NCBI GenBank assembly: GCA_031272825.1
Contig: JAISTE010000010.1
Span: 1-36,707, forward strand
Length of the DNA: 36,707 bases
Direction: 5' to 3'
From: Propionibacteriaceae bacterium
GTDB taxonomy: Bacteria > Actinomycetota > Actinomycetes > Propionibacteriales > Propionibacteriaceae
Of the stretch, positions 16,913 through 26,596 are shown in pieces. The notes under the pieces are model-generated. The model ran no database searches, was not told the DNA's origin, and saw only the letters and a program-made list of their open reading frames with translations. Within the stretch, counting starts at the first letter, position 1. Every line of letters begins with the position of its first letter. The position numbers and the translations under genes were made by a program.

Positions 16913-17671
16913 TCAGGACGACCACACATAGCTTGATCCGCAGTGCTCGCAGAGGAACAACTCGTCGTCCTTTTTGAAGCTCACCCCTCCGCACCCCTTG
17001 CACGTCAGCCGTATCAGCTTTCGAGGGGCTCTGGGCTTTTCGGCTTCAGCCTTCGGCTCGGGAGGCTCTTCGGCTTGGATCCACTGAGCACTCCCAGATG
17101 CATCCGGCACCCAACGATCCCCGACCAAGCTCGGTTGCTCGGCCTTGATGTAATCAAGCAGGTTAATCATCTTGCGAATCTCGTTCGTCATATTCTCCGA
17201 TGAACCATCCGCCCACGTTTCCGCGCCGGGGCCTACGAACACCAGCCTCCACAGCGGGTGATTGTCGTCGTCGACGCGAATGCGCAGCTCAAGGCTCGAG
17301 ATAGGGGTCTTAGCCCGTGTGGCAGCGACGAGAACATCGACACCCCTCTCCTCCCCGTTCATGTAGATGCTGTAGCCGACCAAGTCTGGCATCGCGTACA
17401 ACTGAGCGGTCTTGTCCTTGCTAGTGCGCATGGCAAAACACTTCCTAGAGTCGTCCACCAATACCGCAAGGCAGCCCCAGGCAGCCTTATTCGAGATCAG
17501 GAAGCCTCCGCCCGGGAACTTGATAGCCTCGCGAGCTTGCCGCGTGGACGCAGAATGCGACTCCGACGAAACAAATGCAACCCAGGCAATAAGGAGCACG
17601 GCGGCAACAAAGAACGCGATGACCGCTTCTCCCATGATCCTCCAATCAACTGAGCTAGTGAATACCCGCAC
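16913..17671 (-). CDS. Membrane-anchored protein with C-terminal zinc ribbon, function unknown
   Basis: I do not recognise the family. The 252-aa reading frame has one N-terminal membrane helix (AVIAFFVAAVLLIAWVAFV) and a middle domain of about 130 residues with a beta-rich look (FPGGGFLISNKAAWGCLAVLVDD, LELRIRVDDDNHPLWRLVFVG). A Pro/Glu/Lys linker follows, then a C-terminal zinc ribbon CKGCGG...LCEHCGSSY with four cysteines. The topology would put the ribbon at the far end from the anchor. GTG at 17671 is the tracked start. ATG at 17635 (MGEAVIAFF) is an alternative, with GGAGG just 3 nt before it. A TAGGCT -10-like box lies upstream. Confidence 0.65.
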   Translation of the reverse strand: MRVFTSSVDWRIMGEAVIAFFVAAVLLIAWVAFVSSESHSASTRQAREAIKFPGGGFLISNKAAWGCLAVLVDDSRKCFAMRTSKDKTAQLYAMPDLVGYSIYMNGEERGVDVLVAATRAKTPISSLELRIRVDDDNHPLWRLVFVGPGAETWADGSSENMTNEIRKMINLLDYIKAEQPSLVGDRWVPDASGSAQWIQAEEPPEPKAEAEKPRAPRKLIRLTCKGCGGVSFKKDDELFLCEHCGSSYVWSS

Positions 17672-17766
17672 GACTTGGCACCCGCCGTTTTATCTAGCCT
17701 ACCGAACGGCAACAAACGCCGCGCACAGACGGCCTATGCCGTGGCAAACCCTTCCCGCTACAAAGA

Positions 17767-17798
17767 CGCCGAACCCCAGGTTTCCCCGGGGCTCGGCG
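17767..17798 (-). terminator. Terminator of the 2-oxoacid dehydrogenase operon
   Basis: CGCCGAACCCC and GGGGCTCGGCG form a strong stem. On the minus strand it is followed by TCTTTGT, fitting an intrinsic terminator 26 nt after the E1 stop. Confidence 0.7.
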
Positions 17799-17824
17799 CC
17801 GGAACTACTTCAGAGTTGTGAGAT

Positions 17825-20275
<2,451 letters not shown>

Positions 20276-20608
20276 TAGTTCCTCTTTGAATGTCATCCTG
20301 CGTCGCGGCAGGCTCTGTTTTTCTTGTCCTGCTTTCACAGGATTTCTGTCTTCGTCATCCTGCGTGTAATCGCAGGATCTATTTCCTTATGTTGTTGTGA
20401 GATCCTGCGACTTCACTACGTTCCGCGCAGGATGACGGTGGTTGGTTCCGTCGGGTGACGGTGGTTGGTTCCGTCATGTGACGGTGGTTGGTTCCGTTAG
20501 GAATCGCTTCTTCGTCATTCTGCGCGCAGTCGCAGAATCTAGTGGTTCTTATCGGATCCTGCGTTGGCAGGATGACGGGGGACGGTATGGGTGCCGTCCC
20601 CCTGCGTC
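20276..20608. repeat. REP-rich intergenic block between E3 and E1
   Basis: This 333-bp gap has no gene. It contains a degenerate palindrome at 20291-20316 and a REP-like unit at 20351-20380. An inverted unit with a longer loop lies at about 20400-20436. A TCT/AGA-variant unit follows at 20511-20540 and a short unit (ATCCTGC/GCAGGAT) at 20554-20577. Such structures in the middle of an operon could stabilise or attenuate mRNA. Confidence 0.85.
20434..20502. repeat. Three tandem 23-bp repeats
   Basis: Units start at 20434, 20457 and 20480 with GACGGTGGTTGGTTCCGT, and differ only in the last five bases. The unit's first bases (GACGG) are the outer edge of the preceding inverted REP, so the array seems to have grown from it. 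Confidence 0.9.
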
Positions 20609-21979
20609 TTAGAGTTTGACGGCCCAGGCGGCCTCCCTGATTCCCTCGGAAACGGTCGGGTGCGGGAAGACGACCTGGCGCAAGTCCTCGACGGTGAGCT
20701 CGAGTTCCAGCGCGGTGGCGGCCCCCCAAATCATTTCGGGAGCGTAGGGCCCGAGTACTGTGATTCCGAGGACGACGCCCGTGGCCTTGTCCGCGATAAG
20801 CTTCACAGCCCCGGGGGCCTTCATTCCGTTTTCGGCGATGAAGCGGCCCGAGAGCAGCAGCGGCACGGTGGCCTTGGCGATCTCGTAGCCTTGTGCGAGC
20901 GCTTGCGCCTCGGTGAGCCCGACCCCGGCGGCCTCCGGCATGGAGTAGACGGCCCACGGGATGGTGTTGGTGCGCAGGATCTGCCCGGTCTTGGCCGCCT
21001 TCTCAGTGTCGAGGATGTGGGACACGGCGATTTCGGCCATCCGGTAGGCCGCATGGGCCAGCAGGGACTTGCCCGTGACGTCGCCCACCGCCCAGACGTT
21101 CGGCAGGTTGGTGCGCATGGTGTCGTCGGCGGCGATGCCCTTGGGCGTGTACTCCAGCCCGGCCTCCTTCGCGCCCCAGCCCTCGACGAGCGGACGGCGT
21201 CCGACCGCCATCAAGATGACGTCGGCTTCCAGTCGCTGTTCTTGGCCTTTGGCGTCGGCGAACACGAGCGTGCCGTCTTCTACGGCTTTTACCTGGCATC
21301 CGAGATTGAAAGTCACTCCCTTGGTGCCCTTGCGCAGCTTGGCGGCCATCTCGTCGTCCATGAACGGCAGGATTTCGGGCAACATCTCGACGACCGTCAC
21401 CTCGGTTCCGAGAGCGGCGAACAGTGAGGCGAACTCGACGCCGATAACTCCCCCGCCGATCACGGCAAGCTTGCCGGGGATATGGTCGATGGCGAGCAGA
21501 CCGGTGGAGTCGAGCACCTTGGGGTTGTCCTTGGTGCCGGGGATGGGCGGCATGGCCGGGGTGGAGCCGGTGGCGATGATGATGTGGTCGGCGCTCTTCA
21601 CTTCGCCGTTCACCTCCACCTTGCCCGGGCCGAGCAGCTTGCCCTCGCCCATGATCACTTCGACTTTGGCCTTCTTCTCAGCCGCGCCGACGCCCCCGAC
21701 GAGAGTCTTCACGACCTGCGCTTTCCAGGCCTGAACCTTCGCCCAGTCGACTTCGACGCCGCTGGCCGTGACGCCGAATTGTTCGGCGTGCAGCGCGTGT
21801 TCGTACTGTTTTGCCGAGTTGAGCAGGGATTTCGTCGGGATGCAGCCCACGTTCAGGCAGGTGCCGCCCAGGTATTCCTTCTCGATCAGGCAAACCTTCT
21901 TACCGGCGTGGCCGAGCCTTTCGGCGGCAAGGTAGCCACCGGGGCCCGCGCCGAGGACGATTACGTCGTAATCACTCAT
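20609..21979 (-). CDS. lpdA: Dihydrolipoyl dehydrogenase (E3)
   Basis: This 456-aa flavoprotein reoxidises dihydrolipoamide with NAD. It shows the FAD-binding VIVLGAGPGGYLAAE and the redox disulfide GGTCLNVGCIPTKSLL (Cys41, Cys46). The NAD-binding region is VIGGGVIGVEFASLFAALG. VWAVGDVTGKSLLAHAAY follows, then the catalytic C-terminal HPTVSE. It starts 3 nt after the E2 stop and so belongs to the complex encoded here. It has the usual family length and no lipoyl domain of its own. Confidence 0.96.
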   Translation of the reverse strand: MSDYDVIVLGAGPGGYLAAERLGHAGKKVCLIEKEYLGGTCLNVGCIPTKSLLNSAKQYEHALHAEQFGVTASGVEVDWAKVQAWKAQVVKTLVGGVGAAEKKAKVEVIMGEGKLLGPGKVEVNGEVKSADHIIIATGSTPAMPPIPGTKDNPKVLDSTGLLAIDHIPGKLAVIGGGVIGVEFASLFAALGTEVTVVEMLPEILPFMDDEMAAKLRKGTKGVTFNLGCQVKAVEDGTLVFADAKGQEQRLEADVILMAVGRRPLVEGWGAKEAGLEYTPKGIAADDTMRTNLPNVWAVGDVTGKSLLAHAAYRMAEIAVSHILDTEKAAKTGQILRTNTIPWAVYSMPEAAGVGLTEAQALAQGYEIAKATVPLLLSGRFIAENGMKAPGAVKLIADKATGVVLGITVLGPYAPEMIWGAATALELELTVEDLRQVVFPHPTVSEGIREAAWAVKL

Positions 21980-21982
21980 TTC

Positions 21983-23404
21983 TTACCCCAATACCGTTAG
22001 GTCGATGTTTTCGATTCGCTTCACCAAGTCTTGCAGGATGCGCGCGGCGTCTGCACCGTCGATGACCCGGTGGTCGGCCGTCAGCGAGAAGCCGATGCGC
22101 TGCTGGACCCCGACCGTGCCGTCGGCGTTGATTACCGCGCGCGGGGTGATGGCGTCGACGCCCAGGATCGCCACCTGCGGCTGGTTGACGATCGGCGTGA
22201 ACGACTCGATCCCGAACGCGCCCAGGTTGGAAACCGTGAAGGTTCCGCCGGAGAGCAGGTCGGGGTTGATGCCGCCGCCGATGGCCTCTTGGGCGAGCAC
22301 CTTGGAGGCGTCGGAGAACTGCTTGAGGTTCATCAAGTCGGCGTAGCGTAGCGTCGGAACGAGCAGACCGCGCGGCGTGTCGACGGCCATGGCCAGATGC
22401 ACGTGCTCGTACTTGCGCCAAACCCCGTCAGCGAGCGTGGCGTTCGCGCCCGGGAACTGCTTCAGCGTCTGAACCAGGGCAAAGCCGACCAGATCGCCGA
22501 TGGTGACCTTGGTATAGCCCAGTTCCGGATCGGAAGACTTGAAGCGCTTGCGCAGGGCCTGCAGCCCGGCGGCGTTCGCCGTGGAGGTGTAGGAAAGCTG
22601 GGCCGAGACCTGCAGGGATTCGAGCATCCGCTCGGCAACGATCTTGCGCACGCCCTTGAGCGGGGTGTCTTCGAAGGCGCCGGGGAAATCGGCGGTGTCG
22701 ATGCTCGGGCTCGCGGCAGTGATCGGTGCAGCCGCTTGCGCCCCGGTTCCGCTTGCCAGGTTCGACGCCGTAACCCGCCCGCCGATACCGGTTCCGATGC
22801 GGCCGACCGTTCCGCCGGCTAGCTTCGCCGCCGAGGTCAGGCCCGGGGCCGAGGCGGCGGCGGTGAGCACGTCACGCTCGATCACGCGGCCGTTGGGGCC
22901 AGTGCCGACTATCGCGGTAGCGTCGACGCCCTTGGCCGCGGCGGTGTTGCGGGCTCTGGGGGAAGCGAGGGAGGTGCCGGTTGGTGCCATCTTGGCCCCA
23001 ACCACGTCATCCTGCGCGCTAGTCGCAGGATCTCCACCTCGCTGTGGTGCAGCAACAGAAACACCGGCAGCTTGGGCCGAACCCCCAGCATCCGCAGCGG
23101 ATGCACCCTGCTGTCCTTCGCCCGTCGTTCCTTTTGAGCCGAGCAGCGCCGGATCGACGCTCTCACCCGGCTCACCGATGACGGCGATGGGTTCCTTCAC
23201 CGGAACCTCGTCACCTTCCTCGGCCAGCAGGGCCAACACGGTTCCCTGCGCGCCGACCGGGATTTCCATCGAGGACTTGTCGGTCTCAATCTCGCACATG
23301 ATCGTGTTGTCCTTGACGGCATCGCCAACGGCGATGTCCCACTTCGTGATCAGACACGATTCCACGGTGTTCCCCGCCTGGGGCATCACCACTACTGTTG
23401 CCAT
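21983..23404 (-). CDS. Dihydrolipoamide acyltransferase (E2)
   Basis: This 473-aa core subunit carries a single lipoyl domain (1-76) with the lipoylated Lys43 in EIETDKSSMEI. A flexible linker (77-147) and a peripheral-subunit-binding domain (about 148-182, SPRARNTAAAKGVDATAIVGTGPNGRVIERDV) follow. The acyltransferase domain ends with the catalytic DHRVIDGADA (His445, Asp449). The linker residues GDPATSAQDD (124-133) are encoded by a REP-like palindrome, a clear oddity. It starts 8 nt after the DeoR-family regulator and 3 nt before E3. The acyl group (acetyl or branched-chain) is not resolved by sequence. Confidence 0.94.
   Translation of the reverse strand: MATVVVMPQAGNTVESCLITKWDIAVGDAVKDNTIMCEIETDKSSMEIPVGAQGTVLALLAEEGDEVPVKEPIAVIGEPGESVDPALLGSKGTTGEGQQGASAADAGGSAQAAGVSVAAPQRGGDPATSAQDDVVGAKMAPTGTSLASPRARNTAAAKGVDATAIVGTGPNGRVIERDVLTAAASAPGLTSAAKLAGGTVGRIGTGIGGRVTASNLASGTGAQAAAPITAASPSIDTADFPGAFEDTPLKGVRKIVAERMLESLQVSAQLSYTSTANAAGLQALRKRFKSSDPELGYTKVTIGDLVGFALVQTLKQFPGANATLADGVWRKYEHVHLAMAVDTPRGLLVPTLRYADLMNLKQFSDASKVLAQEAIGGGINPDLLSGGTFTVSNLGAFGIESFTPIVNQPQVAILGVDAITPRAVINADGTVGVQQRIGFSLTADHRVIDGADAARILQDLVKRIENIDLTVLG
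23005..23033. repeat. REP-like palindrome inside the E2 coding sequence
   Basis: The arms ATCCTGCG and CGCAGGAT are intact. The loop is one base longer than in the intergenic copies (CGCTAGT). It is read in frame as part of the E2 linker. Confidence 0.85.
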
Positions 23405-23412
23405 CTGTACTC

Positions 23413-24165
23413 CTATGCTTGTTTCAACGGCACTGTCTTTTGCAAAAGTTCTTTGACGTCGGGAGCGAGCCCGGCGTCCATCACCATCCCGGCCAGTTCG
23501 TCCAGCCTGAGCACCGAGACGAATCCGGCCTTCCCGTACTTGGAAGAGTCGGCGGTGAGCCAGGTTTCCTCGGCGCGTTCGTGCATCGCCTTGATAATCT
23601 CGGCTCCCTCGGCGAACTGCGTAGTCAAACCGCGTTCCGCGGTGAAGCCGTCGGTACCGACGAACGCCAGCCGGGCGTTGAAGCCTTGGATCGTTCGCTG
23701 AGCAATGGGGCCGACCAACGATTCGGATTCGCGGTGGAAAGAGCCGCCGGTCAGAATCACCTCGAGGTCGGGGTTGGTGCGCGCGTAGGAAAAGACGAGG
23801 GTGGAGTTGGTGACGATCTGCACGCCTTGAAGCCCTCCCAGGAACTTGGCGATGCGGGCGGTGGTGGTTCCGGCCTCGATCATCACCCTGTCGCCGTCTC
23901 TGACTAGCTCGGCGGCCTTCTTCGCGATGCGATCCTTTTCGGAGTCGTTGATGGCGTCGCGCTCAAGCACGTTGCGGATGGAGGAGGCCTGCGCACCGCC
24001 CCAGGTGCGCGAGAGCAGCCCGCGTTCTTCGAGTTCTTTGAGCTGAGAGCGGATTGTCACTTCGGAGACGCCGAGCTCTTCGGAAAGCACAGACACCGAC
24101 AGCGAGCCATCCTTGGCCAGACGCTGCAGTATGTAGCTCTCGCGCGCGGTGCGATCCGACGCCAT
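23413..24165 (-). CDS. DeoR-family transcriptional regulator
   Basis: This 250-aa repressor-type protein has an N-terminal winged helix (RESYILQRLAKDGSLSVSVLSEELGVSEVTIRSQLKELEERGLLSRTWGGA). The sugar-phosphate-sensing DeoRC domain has IEAGTTTARIAKFL, VTNSTLVFSY, LTGGSFHRESESLVGP, FVGTDGF and LTADSSKYGKAGF. The family normally senses phosphorylated sugars. It has a strong ribosome site (AGAAGGAGG) and is the first gene of the dehydrogenase operon, so it probably controls that operon and itself through the boxes upstream. The effector is not known. Confidence 0.93.
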   Translation of the reverse strand: MASDRTARESYILQRLAKDGSLSVSVLSEELGVSEVTIRSQLKELEERGLLSRTWGGAQASSIRNVLERDAINDSEKDRIAKKAAELVRDGDRVMIEAGTTTARIAKFLGGLQGVQIVTNSTLVFSYARTNPDLEVILTGGSFHRESESLVGPIAQRTIQGFNARLAFVGTDGFTAERGLTTQFAEGAEIIKAMHERAEETWLTADSSKYGKAGFVSVLRLDELAGMVMDAGLAPDVKELLQKTVPLKQA

Positions 24166-24180
24166 CGTCCTCCTTCTGAC

Positions 24181-24229
24181 CTTTCGAGTCTATATCGATT
24201 CACTTTCGATTTGCAACCTAACTCGAAAG
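24181..24229 (-). promoter_or_regulatory. Promoter and candidate operator of the DeoR-E2-E3-E1 operon
   Basis: On the minus strand TTGCAA (24211-24216) and TATAGA (24189-24194) are spaced by 16 nt. Three copies of a CTTTCGA box overlap this promoter: CTTTCGAGT at 24181-24189, CTTTCGA at 24203-24209 and the inverted ACTCGAAAG at 24221-24229. The outer two form a perfect 9-bp inverted pair. TTTCG/CGAAA elements are typical of DeoR-family operators. Confidence 0.6.
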
Positions 24230-24272
24230 TTTCGGAAGTTTATGGAGGGTAGGTGGGGGCGAGCCGAAACAG

Positions 24273-24278
24273 TAATCT
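24273..24278 (+). promoter_or_regulatory. -10 box for leaderless DUF421 gene
   Basis: TAATCT lies 6 nt before ATG 24285. The intervening GGAGGC is too near the start for a normal ribosome site. Confidence 0.5.
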
Positions 24279-24284
24279 GGAGGC

Positions 24285-24809
24285 ATGGATACTCTGTGGT
24301 TCGACCTGGGCGTCAGCTGGGATCAGGCTCTGGCCGTCGTCATCTCCGGAACCTTCCTGTATTGGTTCTTCACGCTGGTGCTCAAATTGCTCGGCCCGCG
24401 CTTCAAGCTGCGGGTCTCGACGGCCTCGGTCGCCATGATGATGCTGATCGGCGCGCTCACCGCCCGTGCCATACTCGGACAATCTCCGACGATGCTGGGC
24501 GGGGCTATCGCACTTCTGACGGTCATGTTCTGGGAATGGGTGTTGTTCCACACTTCCAGGTGGATGCGCGGGCGCTCGTTCATCACACGCGACGCCCGGG
24601 CTGTGGTCGTAGACGGAAAAGTGGTACTAGATCAGCTAGCCGCAGTCGGCATCAGCGAAGGGAACCTCTACATCAGGCTGCGGCGGGCAGGAGTCAGCCG
24701 CTTGGATCAGATCAAGTACGCCATCATCGAAACCGACGGCTCGCTAACCGTAATGCGCGCAGGGCAGGAGGTCGACAACGAGCTCTTGACGGACGTGGTT
24801 TTGGACTAG
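24285..24809 (+). CDS. DUF421 (YetF-like) membrane protein
   Basis: This 174-aa protein has about three N-terminal membrane helices (ALAVVISGTFLYWFFTLVLKLLG, VAMMMLIGALTARAILG, GGAIALLTVMFWEWVLFH). A cytoplasmic domain with the family features follows (GRSFITRDARAVVVDGKVVLDQLAAVGISEGNLYIRLRRAGV, QIKYAIIETDGSLTVM). The order and length fit the DUF421/YetF group. Members are linked to stress responses in spore formers, but the biochemical role is unknown. It is divergent from the DeoR operon and convergent with the peroxiredoxin gene. Confidence 0.85.
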   Translation: MDTLWFDLGVSWDQALAVVISGTFLYWFFTLVLKLLGPRFKLRVSTASVAMMMLIGALTARAILGQSPTMLGGAIALLTVMFWEWVLFHTSRWMRGRSFITRDARAVVVDGKVVLDQLAAVGISEGNLYIRLRRAGVSRLDQIKYAIIETDGSLTVMRAGQEVDNELLTDVVLD

Positions 24810-24810
24810 C

Positions 24811-24836
24811 GTAGCGCCCTCGCACATGCGCGCTAC
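24811..24836. terminator. Bidirectional hairpin between DUF421 and bcp genes
   Basis: GTAGCGC and GCGCTAC form a 7-bp stem between the two convergent stops. T runs are lacking on both sides. Confidence 0.4.
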
Positions 24837-24860
24837 ACCGGAGCTGCCCAAGTGCACCAC

Positions 24861-25340
24861 TTACGCAATCCCGAGCTCCTCCAGCAGGCGGCCCACGTGG
24901 CCCGTCGCCTTTACGTTGTATTTGGCCAGGCGAACCTTGGCGCTGCCGTCTTCGGCGACGTCCAAGACTAGGGTCGAGCGGATGACGCCTTCCAGCTTCC
25001 TGCCGTAGAGCACCTTTTCGCCGTAGGCCCCGTAGGCCTCCAGCACCTTGTGCTCCGGGTCGGACAACAGCGGGAATGGGATGGATTCCTTGGCCTTGAA
25101 GCGGGCGAGCTTCTCGGGTTTGTCAGGAGAGACGCCCAACACCGCATATCCGGCGCCTTCGAGTTTGCCGTAGTCAGAGGTGAAGTCCACGGCCTCGCGG
25201 GTGCAGCCCGGGGTCATGGCCGCCGGGTAGAAGTACAACACGACTGCCTTTCTGGCGAAATCTGCCAGGGATACCGGGTTCCCGTCTTGATCGGGAAGCG
25301 TGAATGCGGGGGCTGCCTCACCGGCTTCGAGTCTGCTCAT
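24861..25340 (-). CDS. bcp: Bcp/PrxQ-type peroxiredoxin
   Basis: This 159-aa thiol peroxidase reduces peroxides in the cytoplasm. Motifs are APAFTLPDQDGNPVSLADF, the peroxidatic site YPAAMTPGCTREAVDF (Cys46) and GVSPDKPEKLARFKAK..PFPLLSD. Many Bcp proteins have a resolving Cys five residues after the first (CTxEAC); here it is Val51, and no other cysteine is present. The enzyme must work as a 1-Cys type or with an outside thiol. The usual PKDxTPGC entry is also changed to PAAMTPGC. A -10 box 6 nt upstream suggests a leaderless mRNA. Confidence 0.93.
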   Translation of the reverse strand: MSRLEAGEAAPAFTLPDQDGNPVSLADFARKAVVLYFYPAAMTPGCTREAVDFTSDYGKLEGAGYAVLGVSPDKPEKLARFKAKESIPFPLLSDPEHKVLEAYGAYGEKVLYGRKLEGVIRSTLVLDVAEDGSAKVRLAKYNVKATGHVGRLLEELGIA

Positions 25341-25346
25341 GGGGTC

Positions 25347-25352
25347 AGTCTA
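25347..25352 (-). promoter_or_regulatory. -10 box for leaderless bcp
   Basis: TAGACT on the minus strand followed by 6 nt and ATG. It is the same box and geometry as cysS. Confidence 0.5.
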
Positions 25353-25480
25353 ACTGAGCAGCAGCAGGCACCTGCTCTTGTCGACCCGCCCGCGCCGCCC
25401 CAGTGCCCGCAAATGCAGGCACCTGCTCCCACCATTGTCAGGCTGCGTGCAGCCCCTGCATCCTGCTCAGTCACAGGTAT

Positions 25481-25510
25481 AGATCCCGCGACTGCGCGCG
25501 GGATGACGAG
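25481..25510. repeat. REP-like palindrome (ATCCCGCG/CGCGGGAT variant)
   Basis: The CCC/GGG stem variant of the family, in inverted orientation, between bcp and holA. Confidence 0.85.
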
Positions 25511-25589
25511 TGAGGGAACTCGGCGATGGCAAAGGCGGGAACTCGGAGATGACGAGTGAGGGAACTCGGAGATGGTAAGGGCGGGTACT
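25502..25589. repeat. Tandem repeat, 46-bp period, two copies
   Basis: Two copies begin GATGACGAGTGAGGGAACTC at 25502 and 25548; the second is slightly shorter. The first bases are the outer edge of the adjoining REP-like element, as in the other arrays. Inside each copy GGGAACTCGG recurs. Confidence 0.8.
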
Positions 25590-26552
25590 TCAGCGTTTGC
25601 GCAGGTCGGCGATCTTGATCAGGAGCTGTTCCAGGGCGAAAGCGGAATCCGCCTCTCCGCCCTTGACAGCTACGTCGGCCTTGGCGCAGGCCTTGATCCC
25701 CTCGGCGATGGCATCGGGCCGCCAGCGGTTCGCCAGCGGCTGCAGAAATTTGAGCTGGTTTGGCCCTACCCCCACGTAGGAGGCTAGATCACCGCCGCGC
25801 AGCCCTTCGGCCATGGCTCCGTGGTATTTGCCGAGCTGTACCAGCTTGTTGGCGATGGCCGTAACGATCAGAAACTCGGGAACCTTGTCCTTTGAGCTTT
25901 TGTATTCCCTCGCCCACCGCGATTGAGCTAGGGCCTGGGCGAGGTTTCCCGAAAGCACAGCGTCGGCGACCTTGAAGGAGGTGATCTCGGGCCTGCCGGA
26001 GAAGTAGCTGCGGATCTGCTCTTCGCTCACCCGCCCGCCCTCGGAATCCTCTTGAAGCTGGCGCAGCGCGCCGATCAAGGTAGGGATGTCCGTGCCGATG
26101 ACCTCGATGAGGGCGTTTGCGGCGTGCTCGTCCAGCTTGCCTCGCCCCGCCTCGGCCTGAAGGAATTTGGGCAGCTCCCACGGCTTGAGTTCCTTGACTT
26201 CCTCAACCGGGATTTTTGCCTTCTTCAGCTTGTTGACCACGCCGATGCCCTTGGTTCCGCCCGGAAAAGACATGACCAGCGAGAGCTCTTCCCCCGGTTG
26301 GGTAGCAAGTGCAACCAGCTGCTCATGCAGCGAGCTGTCGAGCATGTCCAGGTCGGTGATGGAGACGATCGACTCGTCGGCGAACAGCGAACCCCCGGTG
26401 ATCTCCGCAAGCTCGCCAGAAGCCAGCCCTTGCCCGGAAACCTCGGTGAACACGGCGTCCGGGTGCTGCTGCCTGGCCTGGTCAAGGAAAAGCTTGCGCT
26501 TCCTCCCGACGCGATAGGGATCCTTGCCGATGATGAGCAGAGCATTAGTCAC
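25590..26552 (-). CDS. holA: DNA polymerase III delta subunit
   Basis: This 320-aa clamp-loader subunit opens the sliding clamp. The N-terminal region has NALLIIGKDPYRVGRKRKLFLDQAR, where the motif-A region of HolA lies. ESIVSITDLDMLDSSLHEQLV, LELKPWELPKFLQAEAGR and ANALIEVIGTDIPTLIGALRQLQ follow, then the C-terminal collar domain (FLQPLANRWRPDAIAEGIKACAKADVAVKGGEADSAFALEQLLIKIA). The tracked ORF starts at 26579. I prefer GTG at 26552, since GGGAGGA lies 7 nt before it. It follows comEC by 44 nt, an order common in bacteria. Confidence 0.93.
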   Translation of the reverse strand: MTNALLIIGKDPYRVGRKRKLFLDQARQQHPDAVFTEVSGQGLASGELAEITGGSLFADESIVSITDLDMLDSSLHEQLVALATQPGEELSLVMSFPGGTKGIGVVNKLKKAKIPVEEVKELKPWELPKFLQAEAGRGKLDEHAANALIEVIGTDIPTLIGALRQLQEDSEGGRVSEEQIRSYFSGRPEITSFKVADAVLSGNLAQALAQSRWAREYKSSKDKVPEFLIVTAIANKLVQLGKYHGAMAEGLRGGDLASYVGVGPNQLKFLQPLANRWRPDAIAEGIKACAKADVAVKGGEADSAFALEQLLIKIADLRKR

Positions 26553-26596
26553 GGCCCAATCCTCCCACGGGCATCCCACACTTTGCCCGTCGGCGA

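Noticed and set aside
20276-20338. N-terminal 21-residue extension of E1
   Set aside because: It is encoded by repeat sequence upstream of a good ribosome site and ATG at 20275.
20379-20957. 192-aa minus-strand ORF in the E3-E1 gap
   Set aside because: It runs through REP-like repeats and out of frame through the end of lpdA; it is repeat-derived.
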